Positions 9,925-18,343 of a stretch of 64,000 bases of DNA are shown here, piece by piece. The notes under the pieces are model-generated. The model saw only the letters and a list, made by a program, of their open reading frames with translations. It had not been told where the DNA came from and did no database searches. The number at the start of each line of letters is the position of its first letter. The stretch's first letter is position 1. The translations under genes and the position numbers were made by a program. The stretch lies in assembly GCF_039542905.1 (NCBI RefSeq), contig NZ_BAABIS010000001.1, positions 4,340,001 through 4,404,000 on the forward strand, given 5' to 3'. This DNA comes from Kitasatospora terrestris (GTDB lineage: Bacteria; Actinomycetota; Actinomycetes; Streptomycetales; Streptomycetaceae).

Positions 9925-11109
9925 TCAGTTCAACGGCAGCCGGGCGACCAGCAGGCGGCCGTTCATGGTGACGCCGCCGTCCATCGCGATGGCCAGTTCG
10001 TCGGCGTAGATGTACGGGCCGGGCACGTGCGGCTTGGCGCCGTCGTCGGGGTGGTCGGCGCCGGTCAGGTACGGGATCGGGCTGTGTCCGTGCACCACCC
10101 GGTAGCCGCCGTAGGTGGAGAGCAGCTCCTGCGCGGCCATGGTGCCGGCCTGGCCGCGGAAGGCGAAGCGCTTGGTGAACTTGCGGAAGCAGTCCCACAG
10201 CTCGTCGATGCCCTCGTCGGCGAGCACGGTGTGCACGGCGTCGTTGACGTCGGCGATGGTCTCGCCGTACTCGAGGTACGCGGTGGTGTCGGAGTGCAGC
10301 AGCAGGTGGCCGTCCTCGACGCCCATCGCGGGGAGCCGGGAGAGCCAGCTGATGTGGTGCGGCTCCAGGCGTTCCAGGTCGTGCTGCTGGCCGCCGTTGA
10401 GCCGCCAGGCGGCGAGGAAGGAGGCGGTGCCGGCGGTGGACTGCACCGGCTCGTCGCCGTACTTGGCGGCGCCGAGGAAGAGCAGCTCGTGGTTGCCCAT
10501 CAGGGCGCGGCAGTACCCGCCGGCGGCGGCGGCCTCGGCGGCCAGCTGCATCACCAGGTCGATCACGCCGATGCCGTCCGGGCCGCGGTCGGTGAAGTCG
10601 CCGAGGAACCAGACCCGGGAGCGGCCGGCCGACCAGTGGCCCTCGGCGTCGATCAGGCCCTGCTGGTGGAGGGCGGCGAGCAGGTCGTCCAGGTAGCCGT
10701 GGACATCGCCGATGACGTAGAGCGGGCCGGGGCCCTCGCCGGGCTCGGGCTGCGGGTAGGGGAAGTGCACGTCGAGGACGGGCGGGCCGAGTTCCAGGGT
10801 GGGCGGGTCCTCGGGCTGCGGCTCCTCGGCCGGCGGGCCGGCGGTGCCGTCGCTGCCGGTGGGCGCCCAGTGGCCGGGCACCTGGACGGCGGGCTCGTCG
10901 AACTGCGAGGCCGGGTGCGGCCAGTGCTGTTCGAGGTAGCTGGCGCCGCCGTAGGTGGAGTGGGTCTCCTCGTACGAGTACCCGGCCGCGGCCTCGGCCG
11001 GCTCGGCGGGGCCGAACCAGGAGCCGTAGGGGAGCACGTCGAGGTCCTGCTGGGGGCGGGTGCCTGAGTGCGGCGGCTCAGGTTCGCGGAAGAGGTCCTC
11101 GGGTGTCAT
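9925..11109 (-). CDS. Metallophosphoesterase (calcineurin-like phosphatase)
   Basis: A 394-aa protein with the dimetal phosphoesterase motifs in order: GDVHGYLDDL (D-x-H), FLGDFTDRGPDG (GDxxDRG), LMGNHEL (GNHE), a later LLLHSDTT histidine and VHGHSPIP (GH). The first 130 residues are acidic, proline-rich and probably disordered. Related enzymes act on diadenosine tetraphosphate, phosphoproteins or cyclic nucleotides; the substrate here is unknown. The ATG at 11109 gives MTPEDLFREPEPP; upstream frame is not coding. Confidence 0.93.
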   Translation of the reverse strand: MTPEDLFREPEPPHSGTRPQQDLDVLPYGSWFGPAEPAEAAAGYSYEETHSTYGGASYLEQHWPHPASQFDEPAVQVPGHWAPTGSDGTAGPPAEEPQPEDPPTLELGPPVLDVHFPYPQPEPGEGPGPLYVIGDVHGYLDDLLAALHQQGLIDAEGHWSAGRSRVWFLGDFTDRGPDGIGVIDLVMQLAAEAAAAGGYCRALMGNHELLFLGAAKYGDEPVQSTAGTASFLAAWRLNGGQQHDLERLEPHHISWLSRLPAMGVEDGHLLLHSDTTAYLEYGETIADVNDAVHTVLADEGIDELWDCFRKFTKRFAFRGQAGTMAAQELLSTYGGYRVVHGHSPIPYLTGADHPDDGAKPHVPGPYIYADELAIAMDGGVTMNGRLLVARLPLN

Positions 11110-11279
11110 TCGACCATCATAGGAAGAGCACTTCCCCGCCGTCCTCACCTGGTCGGTATCCAAATCCTTCGGGCCGTCAGTCGGGCGGTCGGGCGGTGCC
11201 CCGGCTCGCCCGGTCTGCCCCGGTCTGAGATGGTCCAGACCACGGGGGTGACCGGGCGTTGCCGGGGCGGGGGCGGGGG

Positions 11280-12467
11280 TCAGCTCTCGCCCGGCGGGCG
11301 CGGCGGGCTGACCGTGGTGCGCGGGTGCCGGCGTTGCGAGGAGGCCCGGACGATCAGCTCGGTGGGCATCAGCGTGCCGGGCGGCGGCCCGCTGCCGGCG
11401 GTCCGGAAGCGGGGCGGGAAGAGCCGCCCGCCGGCGGCCGGCTCGGCGGGTGCCGCGCCGGTGCCCGCCGTCGCGCCGGAGTCGACGCCCTCGATGGCGT
11501 CGATCAGCAGGTTGACCACCGTGGTGCCGATCCGGCGCGGCTTGAGCGACAGGGTGGTGATCGGCGGCTCGGTGCCGGCGTACACGTCGCTCTCGCTGCA
11601 GCACACCAGCAGCAGGTCGTCCGGCACCCGCATGCCGTACCGCCGGGCGGCGGCCAGCAGGTCGGTGCCGTTCGGGTCGAACAGGCCGTACACCGCGTCC
11701 GGCCGGTCCGGCCGGGCCAGCAGCCGGTCGGCGGCCACCGCCCCGGCGGCCGGGTCGTGCGCGGGGTAGGCCTCGTACACCGGCTCCTGGCCGACCCGGG
11801 CGCACCAGCCGAGGTACGCCTCGGTGGACAGCCGGGTGTAGGTGTCGGTGGAGGTGCCGGTGAGCAGGCCGATCCTGCGGGCACCGGCCTCGCTCAGGTG
11901 CTCCAGGATGCCGAGCACCGCGGCCTCGTGGTCGTTGTCGACCCAGGCGGTGACCGGGCAGTTTCCCGGTTTGCCGTCGCTGACCACCGGCACGCCGGAC
12001 CGGTAGAGCTCGCTGACCAGCGGGTCCTGGTCGGGCGGGTCGATCACCACGGTGCCGTCGAGGGCGATGTTGCTCCAGACGTCGTGCCGGGAGGACGCGG
12101 GAAGCACCACCAGGGCGTAGCCGCGGCTGAGCGCGGCGCTGGTGGCGGCCCGGGCCATCTCGGCGAAGTAGGCGAACTCGGTGAAGGTGAAGGGCTCCTC
12201 GCCGTAGGTGGTGACGGTCAGTCCGATCAGGCCGGACCGGCCGGTACGCAGGGTGCGGGCGGCCGCGGACGGGCGGTAGCCGAGGCGCTCGGCGACCTCC
12301 CGCACCCTGCTTCTGGTCTCGTCGGGCAGGCGTCCCTTGCCGTTCAGAGCGTCCGAGACCGTGGTGATGGACACTCCGGCGGCCGCCGCCACGTCCCGGA
12401 TGCCGGCCCGCTCCAGACGCCGCGAGGTGGTGGGTCGCCGACCGTTCTGGTTGGCTGCTGCTGTCAT
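11280..12467 (-). CDS. LacI-family transcriptional regulator
   Basis: The 395-aa protein has an N-terminal LacI helix-turn-helix (IRDVAAAAGVSITTVSDALNGKGRLPDETRSRV) and hinge (YRPSAAARTLRTG). A periplasmic-binding-protein-like effector domain with 'IDPPDQDPLVSEL', 'WVDNDHEAAVLGILEHL' and a long C-terminal linker follows. The ATG at 12467 starts MTAAANQNGRR. It is divergent from the histidinol-phosphate aminotransferase gene, separated by 284 bp with an inverted repeat. The effector, probably a sugar or small metabolite, cannot be told. Confidence 0.94.
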   Translation of the reverse strand: MTAAANQNGRRPTTSRRLERAGIRDVAAAAGVSITTVSDALNGKGRLPDETRSRVREVAERLGYRPSAAARTLRTGRSGLIGLTVTTYGEEPFTFTEFAYFAEMARAATSAALSRGYALVVLPASSRHDVWSNIALDGTVVIDPPDQDPLVSELYRSGVPVVSDGKPGNCPVTAWVDNDHEAAVLGILEHLSEAGARRIGLLTGTSTDTYTRLSTEAYLGWCARVGQEPVYEAYPAHDPAAGAVAADRLLARPDRPDAVYGLFDPNGTDLLAAARRYGMRVPDDLLLVCCSESDVYAGTEPPITTLSLKPRRIGTTVVNLLIDAIEGVDSGATAGTGAAPAEPAAGGRLFPPRFRTAGSGPPPGTLMPTELIVRASSQRRHPRTTVSPPRPPGES

Positions 12468-12637
12468 GGCGGACCGATCGTATGGCGCATGACGGCGGTC
12501 CGTGACCGGTTCGCTACAGAACGCTGAAGATACGTTTCTCCGTGAGCGGGTCCGACCGACACCCTTCGATAGCTGCGGTTTTCCCGCCAAGTTCCCTCTG
12601 ACATGTGCCATCGGAACCCGGCAGAATGGCTGATCTG

Positions 12638-12677
12638 CACCCGTAACCCGGATGAGCATCTCACCCCTACGGGTGAG
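12638..12677. promoter_or_regulatory. Inverted repeats in the lacI-hisC divergent region
   Basis: CACCCGTA (12638-12645) is the reverse complement of TACGGGTG (12668-12675). A second, tighter hairpin, CTCACCC-CTAC-GGGTGAG, occupies 12660-12677. The two share the GGGTG arm, so alternative pairings are possible. The rest of 12468-12751 holds no gene and must carry the divergent promoters. Confidence 0.45.
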
Positions 12678-12751
12678 GGCGATCGGTATCGTTCAAGGCA
12701 CCCGACCGGGGTGGTACGAACCGTTCGCACGGAAGAGAAACGGAGAGACCC

Positions 12752-13822
12752 GTGAGCGAGCTTGGTCCCCGGCTGCGCCCGACGCTGGACGCCATCCCCA
12801 CCTACAAGCCCGGAAAGCCCGCCGGCGCCGACTCCTTCAAGCTGTCCTCCAACGAGAACCCGTACCCGCCGCTGCCCGGCGTGCTGGAGGCGGCCGTCGC
12901 CGCGGCCGGCAGCTTCAACCGCTACCCGGACATGGCGGTCTCCGGTCTGACCGCCGAGCTCGCCCAGCGCCTCGGCGTCCCCGCCGAGCACATCGCCACC
13001 GGCCCCGGCTCGGTCGGCGTCGCCCAGTCCCTGGTGCTCTCCACCGCCGGCGAGGGCGACGAGGTGATCTTCGCCTGGCGCTCCTTCGAGGCCTACCCGA
13101 TCATCACCCAGGTCGCCGGCGCGACCCCGGTCCCGGTCCCGCTCACCGCCGACGAGGCCCACGACCTCGACGCGATGCTCGCCGCGATCACCGACCGGAC
13201 CCGGCTGATCTTCGTCTGCAACCCGAACAACCCGACCGGCGCGGCCATCCACCGCGAGGAGCTGGTCCGCTTCCTCGACGCCGTCCCCGGCCACGTCCTG
13301 GTCGTGCTGGACGAGGCCTACCGCGAGTTCATCCGCGACGAGCAGGTCCCGGACGGCATCGAGCTCTACCGCGACCGCCCCAACGTCTGCGTGCTGCGCA
13401 CCTTCTCCAAGGCGTACGGCCTGGCCGGCCTGCGGGTCGGCTTCGCCGTCGCGCACGAGGACGTGGCCACCGCGCTGCGCAAGACCGCCGTGCCGTTCGG
13501 CGTCAGCCAGCTCGCCCAGGACGCGGCGGTCGCCTCGCTGCGCGCCGAGGACGCGCTGTTCGAGCGGGTCGAGGCGCTGGTCGGCGAGCGCACCCGGGTC
13601 TCGGCCGCGCTCGCGGCCCAGGGCTGGACCGTGGTCGACTCGCAGGCCAACTTCGTCTGGCTGCGGCTCGGCGAGCGGACCCTGGACTTCGCCGCGGCCT
13701 GCGGCGAGGCCGGCGTGGTGGTCCGCCCGTTCCCCGGCGAGGGCGTCCGGGTCTCGATCGGCGAGGTGGAGGGCAACGACCTGTTCCTCGCCACCGCCGA
13801 GGCCTTCCGCAAGGAGTTCTGA
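12752..13822 (+). CDS. hisC: Histidinol-phosphate aminotransferase (class I/II, PLP)
   Basis: HisC transfers an amino group between histidinol phosphate and 2-oxoglutarate in histidine synthesis; some actinobacterial paralogs act on aromatic amino acids. The 356-aa protein shows 'LSSNENPYPPLPGV', 'NPNNPTGAAIHREELVRF', 'VLDEAYREFI' and the PLP lysine in RTFSKAYGLAGLRVGF (K220). The GTG at 12752 follows a GGAGAG site. It stands apart from a his operon and is divergent from a LacI regulator, so a second copy or an aromatic aminotransferase role is possible. Confidence 0.9.
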   Translation: MSELGPRLRPTLDAIPTYKPGKPAGADSFKLSSNENPYPPLPGVLEAAVAAAGSFNRYPDMAVSGLTAELAQRLGVPAEHIATGPGSVGVAQSLVLSTAGEGDEVIFAWRSFEAYPIITQVAGATPVPVPLTADEAHDLDAMLAAITDRTRLIFVCNPNNPTGAAIHREELVRFLDAVPGHVLVVLDEAYREFIRDEQVPDGIELYRDRPNVCVLRTFSKAYGLAGLRVGFAVAHEDVATALRKTAVPFGVSQLAQDAAVASLRAEDALFERVEALVGERTRVSAALAAQGWTVVDSQANFVWLRLGERTLDFAAACGEAGVVVRPFPGEGVRVSIGEVEGNDLFLATAEAFRKEF

Positions 13823-13854
13823 CCGGCGCCCGGCGCTCCGGGCGGCGCGTCCCC

Positions 13855-15240
13855 TCAGCGGGGGAGGGCGCCGTCCCGGACGTCGGCCCAGCACCGTACG
13901 GCGGCCTCCTCCAGCTCCATCAGGTGCCCGACGATCTCGTTCCTGGAGAGCACGGCCGTGTCGGCGCGCAGGGACACCTCGACCGCGTCGGGCGAGTGGT
14001 GCACCACCCGCAGGAAGAACTTCCGGCCGGCGCGGTCCCGGGCGGTGCCGATCTCCTGGCTGATCCGGGTCCGGGCGCGCAGCCCGGCGAGCTCGTCGGG
14101 GGTCGCCCGCCCGGCGCGCTCGGCCAGGCCGTGGTCGATCCCGTTCATGGCGAGCCTGAGGTTGACGTTGCAGGAGAGGTCCACGGGCTCGCCGCGCTCG
14201 CGCTCGACCTCGGCGACGGCCGCCGCCACCTCGGCCGGGTCCCACTTGGCCGCCGCGTAGGAGGACATCGCGGCCCGGGCGGCCCGGTGCACCACCGCCG
14301 CGAAGTCCGCGCCGGCCAGGTCGACCGTGATCGGCGCGTCCTGCGCGACCGTCCCGGTGGCCCTGGTCTCGGCCGGGGTGACCCGGTTGTGGAAGCCCAG
14401 CAGGAAGTGCGCCCGGCTCCCGCCGGTGAGCCGGCCCAGCGCGGTCGAGGCGAGGCCGATGAACACGGCGGTCGGACTCGTCCGCAGGGCGCGTGCCAGG
14501 CCGTACAGCGCGACCGCCATCGCCTCGGACTCGACGTACACCTCGTGGAAGCGCAGCGGCTCGGGCACGGCCGCCCGCCCGCGGAAGACGTCGGCCGGCC
14601 AGTCGGCGAGCTGCTTGCGCCAGTACCGGACGGACCGCCGGGACACCTCCCGCCCCTCGGGGCCCGCCTCCCACCCGGCCTGGTCCAGGGGGTGCGGCCG
14701 CCGCTCGGCCCCCGCGGCCCCCGGAGCCCCGCGCGAGCCCAGCAACTGCTCGGCCTCGGCGGCGAGGCCGCCCATGTCCCAGGCGTCCGCGGCCAGGTGG
14801 AAGACGACGAGCACCAGGTGGAGCGGCCGGCCGCCACCGGTGACGATCCCCGCCCGGACGGGGAACTCGTCCAGCGAGAACGGAACGCCCCGCAGCTCGG
14901 CCGCCAGCGCCTCGGCGGCGTCCCGGGCCCGCTCGCCGGCCGCGTCCCGTTCGACCACCCGGAGCAGGGCGGCCGGGGGCACGTGCTGGTACGGCCGGCC
15001 CGCCGCGGAGCGCGGATAGACCGTCCGCAGGGACTCGCGGTCCTCCAGGAGGACCTTCAGGGCCCGCAGGACGTCGGCCGGCTCCGCGTCCGGCGGGACG
15101 TCGAGGACGAGGCCCATGTTGAAGTGCGCGTGGTCGGGGGCGAACGACTCCGCCTCGTCCCAGATGCACTGCTGACCCCAGGTCAGCCCGGCGTCCCCGG
15201 TCCGGTCGCCGAGGACGTGTACGTCGTGGATTTTCGTCAC
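13855..15240 (-). CDS. Stand-alone NRPS-type condensation-domain protein
   Basis: Condensation domains join an acyl or aminoacyl group on a carrier protein to an amine or alcohol. This 461-aa protein fits one whole domain: N-terminal LTWGQQCIWDEA (C1-like), 'LEDRESLRTVYP' (C2-like), 'VVFHLAADAWDMGGL' (C3), and later DAPITVDLAG and SYAAAKWDP segments. In C3 the canonical HHxxxDG reads FHxxxDA: F147 replaces the first His, but the catalytic second His (H148) and the structural Asp (D152) are kept. It is the last gene of a four-gene operon, 30 bp after the acyl-CoA dehydrogenase gene. A PapA-like acyltransferase is an alternative. Confidence 0.85.
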   Translation of the reverse strand: MTKIHDVHVLGDRTGDAGLTWGQQCIWDEAESFAPDHAHFNMGLVLDVPPDAEPADVLRALKVLLEDRESLRTVYPRSAAGRPYQHVPPAALLRVVERDAAGERARDAAEALAAELRGVPFSLDEFPVRAGIVTGGGRPLHLVLVVFHLAADAWDMGGLAAEAEQLLGSRGAPGAAGAERRPHPLDQAGWEAGPEGREVSRRSVRYWRKQLADWPADVFRGRAAVPEPLRFHEVYVESEAMAVALYGLARALRTSPTAVFIGLASTALGRLTGGSRAHFLLGFHNRVTPAETRATGTVAQDAPITVDLAGADFAAVVHRAARAAMSSYAAAKWDPAEVAAAVAEVERERGEPVDLSCNVNLRLAMNGIDHGLAERAGRATPDELAGLRARTRISQEIGTARDRAGRKFFLRVVHHSPDAVEVSLRADTAVLSRNEIVGHLMELEEAAVRCWADVRDGALPR

Positions 15241-15270
15241 CGTTTCGACCTGTTCCCGTGCAAGAGGTTC

Positions 15271-16419
15271 TCAGAGGCCCAGCGAACGGCCGACGAGTTC
15301 CTTCATGACCTCGTTGGCGCCGCCGTAGATGGGCATCATCCGCGTCTCCCGGTAGGCGCGGGCGGCGCGGCTGTCGTGCGGAAGTCCGTCCTCGCAGACC
15401 AGTTGCAGGCAGCGGTCGACCACCCGCTGCTGCAGGGCCGTGGTCCACCACTTCGCCTGCGCGGCGGCCACGGCGGCCGCCGCGGGCGGCAGCAGGCCCT
15501 CGACCAGGTCGAGCACGCAGCGGTCGAGGTAGGCGCGGGCCGCCTCCAGGTCGGCGGCCACCTCGGCGAGCACGAACCTGGCGGCCTGGGAGTCCGGGCC
15601 CGGGGGCGCCGCGGCCCGCCGCTCCAGCGTGTCGGCGAACACCGCCTCGGCGCCCGCGACCGCGGCCACCGCGATGCTCAGCCGCTCCCGGGCCAGGTTG
15701 CCGGTCAACTGGCCCAGTCCCCGGCCCTCCTGGCCGAGCAGCCGGTCGGCCGGCACCCGGACGTCGGCCAGGTGGAGGTCGACGACATCGGTCAGCGGCG
15801 ACCCGAGCGTGCGCATCGGCCTGCCCCGGTCGAGGCCGGCCGGGTCGCCCTCCAGGACGAAGAGGCTGATGCCGCCCCCGCGCCGGACCCGGGCCCGGTC
15901 GGTGACCGCCGCGACCACGATCAGCTCGGCGTGGCTGCCGTTGCTGACGAAGGTCTTGGTGCCGTTCAGCACGTAGTGGGAGCCGTCCCGGACCGCGGTG
16001 GTGCGCATCGCCCGCAGGTCGCTGCCGCAGTCCGGCTCGCTCATGGCGATGGCCACCCGGAGCCGGCCGGCGCAGAACCCGGGCAGCCACCGGGCGCGCT
16101 GCGCGGCGTCGGTCAGGTCGGTCAGGTAGGGGGCCACGACGTCGTTGTGCAGCGCGAAGCCGACCCCGGCCGCGCCGGCCCGGACCAGTTCGGTGTCGAG
16201 CAGGAAGTGGTGGCGCAGGTCGGTCAGCCCGCGGCCGCCCCAGGCCGGGGGGACGTCCAGGCCGAGCAGCCCGGCGGCGCCGGCCGCGGTCCACAGGGCG
16301 GGGTCCACCGCCCCCTGCTCCTCCCAGCGGGCGTAGTGCGGGGTGATCTCCGCGGCGACGAAGGCCCGGGCCTCGGCCTGGAAGGCGAGGTGGTGCGGTC
16401 GGAGGTGGTCGGGTCTCAC
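15271..16419 (-). CDS. Acyl-CoA dehydrogenase-like flavoprotein
   Basis: The 382-aa protein is a full acyl-CoA dehydrogenase: N-terminal helical domain, 'AIAMSEPDCGSDLRAMRTTAVRDG' and 'LNGTKTFVSNGSHAELIVVAAV' in the beta domain, and 'IYGGANEVMKELVGRS' at the C-terminus. That last motif has Gly where short/medium-chain enzymes have the catalytic Glu; instead E245 in LARERLSIA matches the position used by long-chain and isovaleryl enzymes. The GTG start overlaps the stop of the adenylation gene (GTGA), so the two are translationally coupled. Here it probably oxidises an aminoacyl or acyl group on the carrier protein; this is inference. Confidence 0.9.
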   Translation of the reverse strand: MRPDHLRPHHLAFQAEARAFVAAEITPHYARWEEQGAVDPALWTAAGAAGLLGLDVPPAWGGRGLTDLRHHFLLDTELVRAGAAGVGFALHNDVVAPYLTDLTDAAQRARWLPGFCAGRLRVAIAMSEPDCGSDLRAMRTTAVRDGSHYVLNGTKTFVSNGSHAELIVVAAVTDRARVRRGGGISLFVLEGDPAGLDRGRPMRTLGSPLTDVVDLHLADVRVPADRLLGQEGRGLGQLTGNLARERLSIAVAAVAGAEAVFADTLERRAAAPPGPDSQAARFVLAEVAADLEAARAYLDRCVLDLVEGLLPPAAAAVAAAQAKWWTTALQQRVVDRCLQLVCEDGLPHDSRAARAYRETRMMPIYGGANEVMKELVGRSLGL

Positions 16420-18263
16420 CGAGCTGCCCCGGGGAGCAGCGCGCGGAGCTCCTCGACCAGGTCGGCGACCGTCTCGGCGTCGTAGATGAGGGTGGTCGGC
16501 ACCTCGACCCCCGTCAGGGTGCCCAGCCTGGCGGCCAGCTGCATCATGGCCAGCGAGTGCGCGCCGAGCGCGAAGAGGTCGTCCGCGGGGGTGATCAGCG
16601 GGACGCCCAGGACCTCCTGGCACAGGCCGCAGACCTCGTCGACCAGCGAGCCGCCCGCGGTCGACCGCGGCTCCCCCGGCTCCGCCGCCCCGGCGGGTGC
16701 GGTGCGGTCGGCCGCGAGCGCGCTCAGCGCGGCCCGGTCCACCTTGTCGTGGGCGGTCAGGGGGAGCCGGTCCAGCGTCACCACGACGCCGGGCACCAGG
16801 GCCTCGGGGACCAGCGCCGCCATGTGGGCGCGGACCTGGGCGCCGGTCGGCACGGACTCCCCGTGCGCGGCCGGGACGACGAAGGCGATCAGCGTGTCCT
16901 CGTGCACGGTCGCCGCGGCCGCGCCGAGGCCCGGGTGCTGGGCCAACCGGCTCTCCACCTCGCCGAGTTCGATCCGCTGGCCGCGGAGCTTCACCTGCCC
17001 GTCCTCGCGGCCCAGGTACTCCAGCACGCCGTCGGAGCCGATCCGGCACCGGTCGCCGGTGCGGTAGCAGCGGGAGCCGGGGACGCCCGGCTCGTCCGAG
17101 AAGCGCTCGGCGTCCAGGGCGGGCCGGTTCAGGTAGCCCAGCGTCACGCCCGCGCCGGCCAGGTACAGCTCGCCCGGCTCGCCGGGGGCCACCGGCCGGC
17201 GCAGGTCGTCGAGGAGGTAGGCCCGGGTGTTGGCGATCGGGCGGCCGATCGCCGTCACCGCGCCGTCCGCGAGGTCCGCGGGGACCTGCCACAGGGTGGA
17301 GAGCACCGTCGTCTCGGTCGGGCCGTAGCCGTTGACCAGGTCGGCGAGGCGCGGCCGGAGCCGCTGGGCGAGGGCGGGCGTGAGGGCCTCCCCGCCGGTC
17401 ATCGCCCGCGTCGACGGGCCGTCGAAGCCGGCGTCCAGCAGGGCCGTCCACTGCGCGGGCACCGCCTGCATCCGGTCGACGCCCTCGGCGGCGAGCAGGC
17501 GGACCAGGGCCGCGGCGTCCCGGAGCTCCTCCTCGGTGGGGACGACCAGCCGGGCGCCGGTGGCGAGCGGGACCCAGAGCTCGCCGAGGGAGATGTCGAA
17601 CGTCCAGGGGGCGAGGGTGGCCCAGCGGCTCTCCGGGGTCGTCCGCAGGACGTCGGCGAGTTCGAGCACGACGTTGAGCAGGGCGCGGTGGCTGCCCCGG
17701 ACGCCCTTGGGCTGCCCGGTCGAGCCGGAGGTGTAGAGGAGGTAGGCCGGGCTGCGGTCCGTCACCGGGCCCCGGGGGGCGAGCGGTCCGTTGGCATCGG
17801 CCGCCTCCTCGTGGAGCCCGTCGGTGACGGGGACCACCGGCGGGCCGAAGGATCCGAAGCGCGGCGCCGAGGCCACGTCGGCCAGTACGGCCCCGGCCCC
17901 CGCGTCGTCCAGCAGGAAGGCGATCCGGTCGTCCGGGTGCCGCGGGTCGACGGGCAGGACGACGGCGTCGAGCTTCCACACCGCGACCATGGCGACGACG
18001 GAGGCCGCGGAGCGGGTGGTGGCGACCGCGACCGTCGTACCCCGGCCGACCCCTGCGGCGGCGAGCCGGCGGGCGGCGGCGTCGGCGGCCCGGTCGAGTC
18101 GGCCGTAGGTGTGCCGCTCCCCCCGGCAGACCAGGGCGATCGCGTCGGGGGCCGCCTGCGCGCGGGCCTCGAAGAGGTCGAGCACCCCGCCGTCCGGCAG
18201 GGCGCGCTCGGCTCCCGCCAGGGCGGGAGCGGGCGAGGACGTCGTCATGGGTGCCGTTGACAC
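16416..18263 (-). CDS. NRPS adenylation-peptidyl carrier didomain protein
   Basis: This 615-aa protein activates an amino acid with ATP and loads it on its own carrier domain. The adenylation domain has LLYTSGSTGQPKG (A3), FDISLGELW (A4), NGYGPTETT (A5), GELYLAGAGVTLGY, 'YRTGDRCRIGSDG' (A7), GREDGQVKLRGQRIE (A8) and LPLTAHDKVDR with Lys (A10). The carrier domain has the phosphopantetheine serine in FALGAHSLAMM (S570). No condensation or thioesterase domain is attached. By-eye specificity residues are D-I-G-Q-M-G-G-V-L-K: Asp and Lys fit an alpha-amino acid, but I know no match, and it is not the proline code. GTG start with GAGGGGG upstream. Confidence 0.93.
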   Translation of the reverse strand: MSTAPMTTSSPAPALAGAERALPDGGVLDLFEARAQAAPDAIALVCRGERHTYGRLDRAADAAARRLAAAGVGRGTTVAVATTRSAASVVAMVAVWKLDAVVLPVDPRHPDDRIAFLLDDAGAGAVLADVASAPRFGSFGPPVVPVTDGLHEEAADANGPLAPRGPVTDRSPAYLLYTSGSTGQPKGVRGSHRALLNVVLELADVLRTTPESRWATLAPWTFDISLGELWVPLATGARLVVPTEEELRDAAALVRLLAAEGVDRMQAVPAQWTALLDAGFDGPSTRAMTGGEALTPALAQRLRPRLADLVNGYGPTETTVLSTLWQVPADLADGAVTAIGRPIANTRAYLLDDLRRPVAPGEPGELYLAGAGVTLGYLNRPALDAERFSDEPGVPGSRCYRTGDRCRIGSDGVLEYLGREDGQVKLRGQRIELGEVESRLAQHPGLGAAAATVHEDTLIAFVVPAAHGESVPTGAQVRAHMAALVPEALVPGVVVTLDRLPLTAHDKVDRAALSALAADRTAPAGAAEPGEPRSTAGGSLVDEVCGLCQEVLGVPLITPADDLFALGAHSLAMMQLAARLGTLTGVEVPTTLIYDAETVADLVEELRALLPGAAR

Positions 18264-18343
18264 TGGATCCCCCTCGTGCCGGAGTCACGGAACGCGGGAA
18301 GCGTAGCGGCGGCGGCCCTTCGCCAGCAATGCATTTCTGCAAG

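Noticed and set aside
16416..18263. Proline-activating module for pyrrole formation
   Set aside because: The gene set resembles PltF/PltL/PltE, but the by-eye code lacks the Val-Gln and Ala-His residues of proline-specific domains, and the dehydrogenase has a different base position.
12464..18342. Long frames of up to 1277 codons on both strands across the NRPS-like operon
   Set aside because: Only the minus-strand frames with condensation, dehydrogenase and adenylation motifs are real. The others are Arg/Gly-rich shadows due to third-position GC bias.
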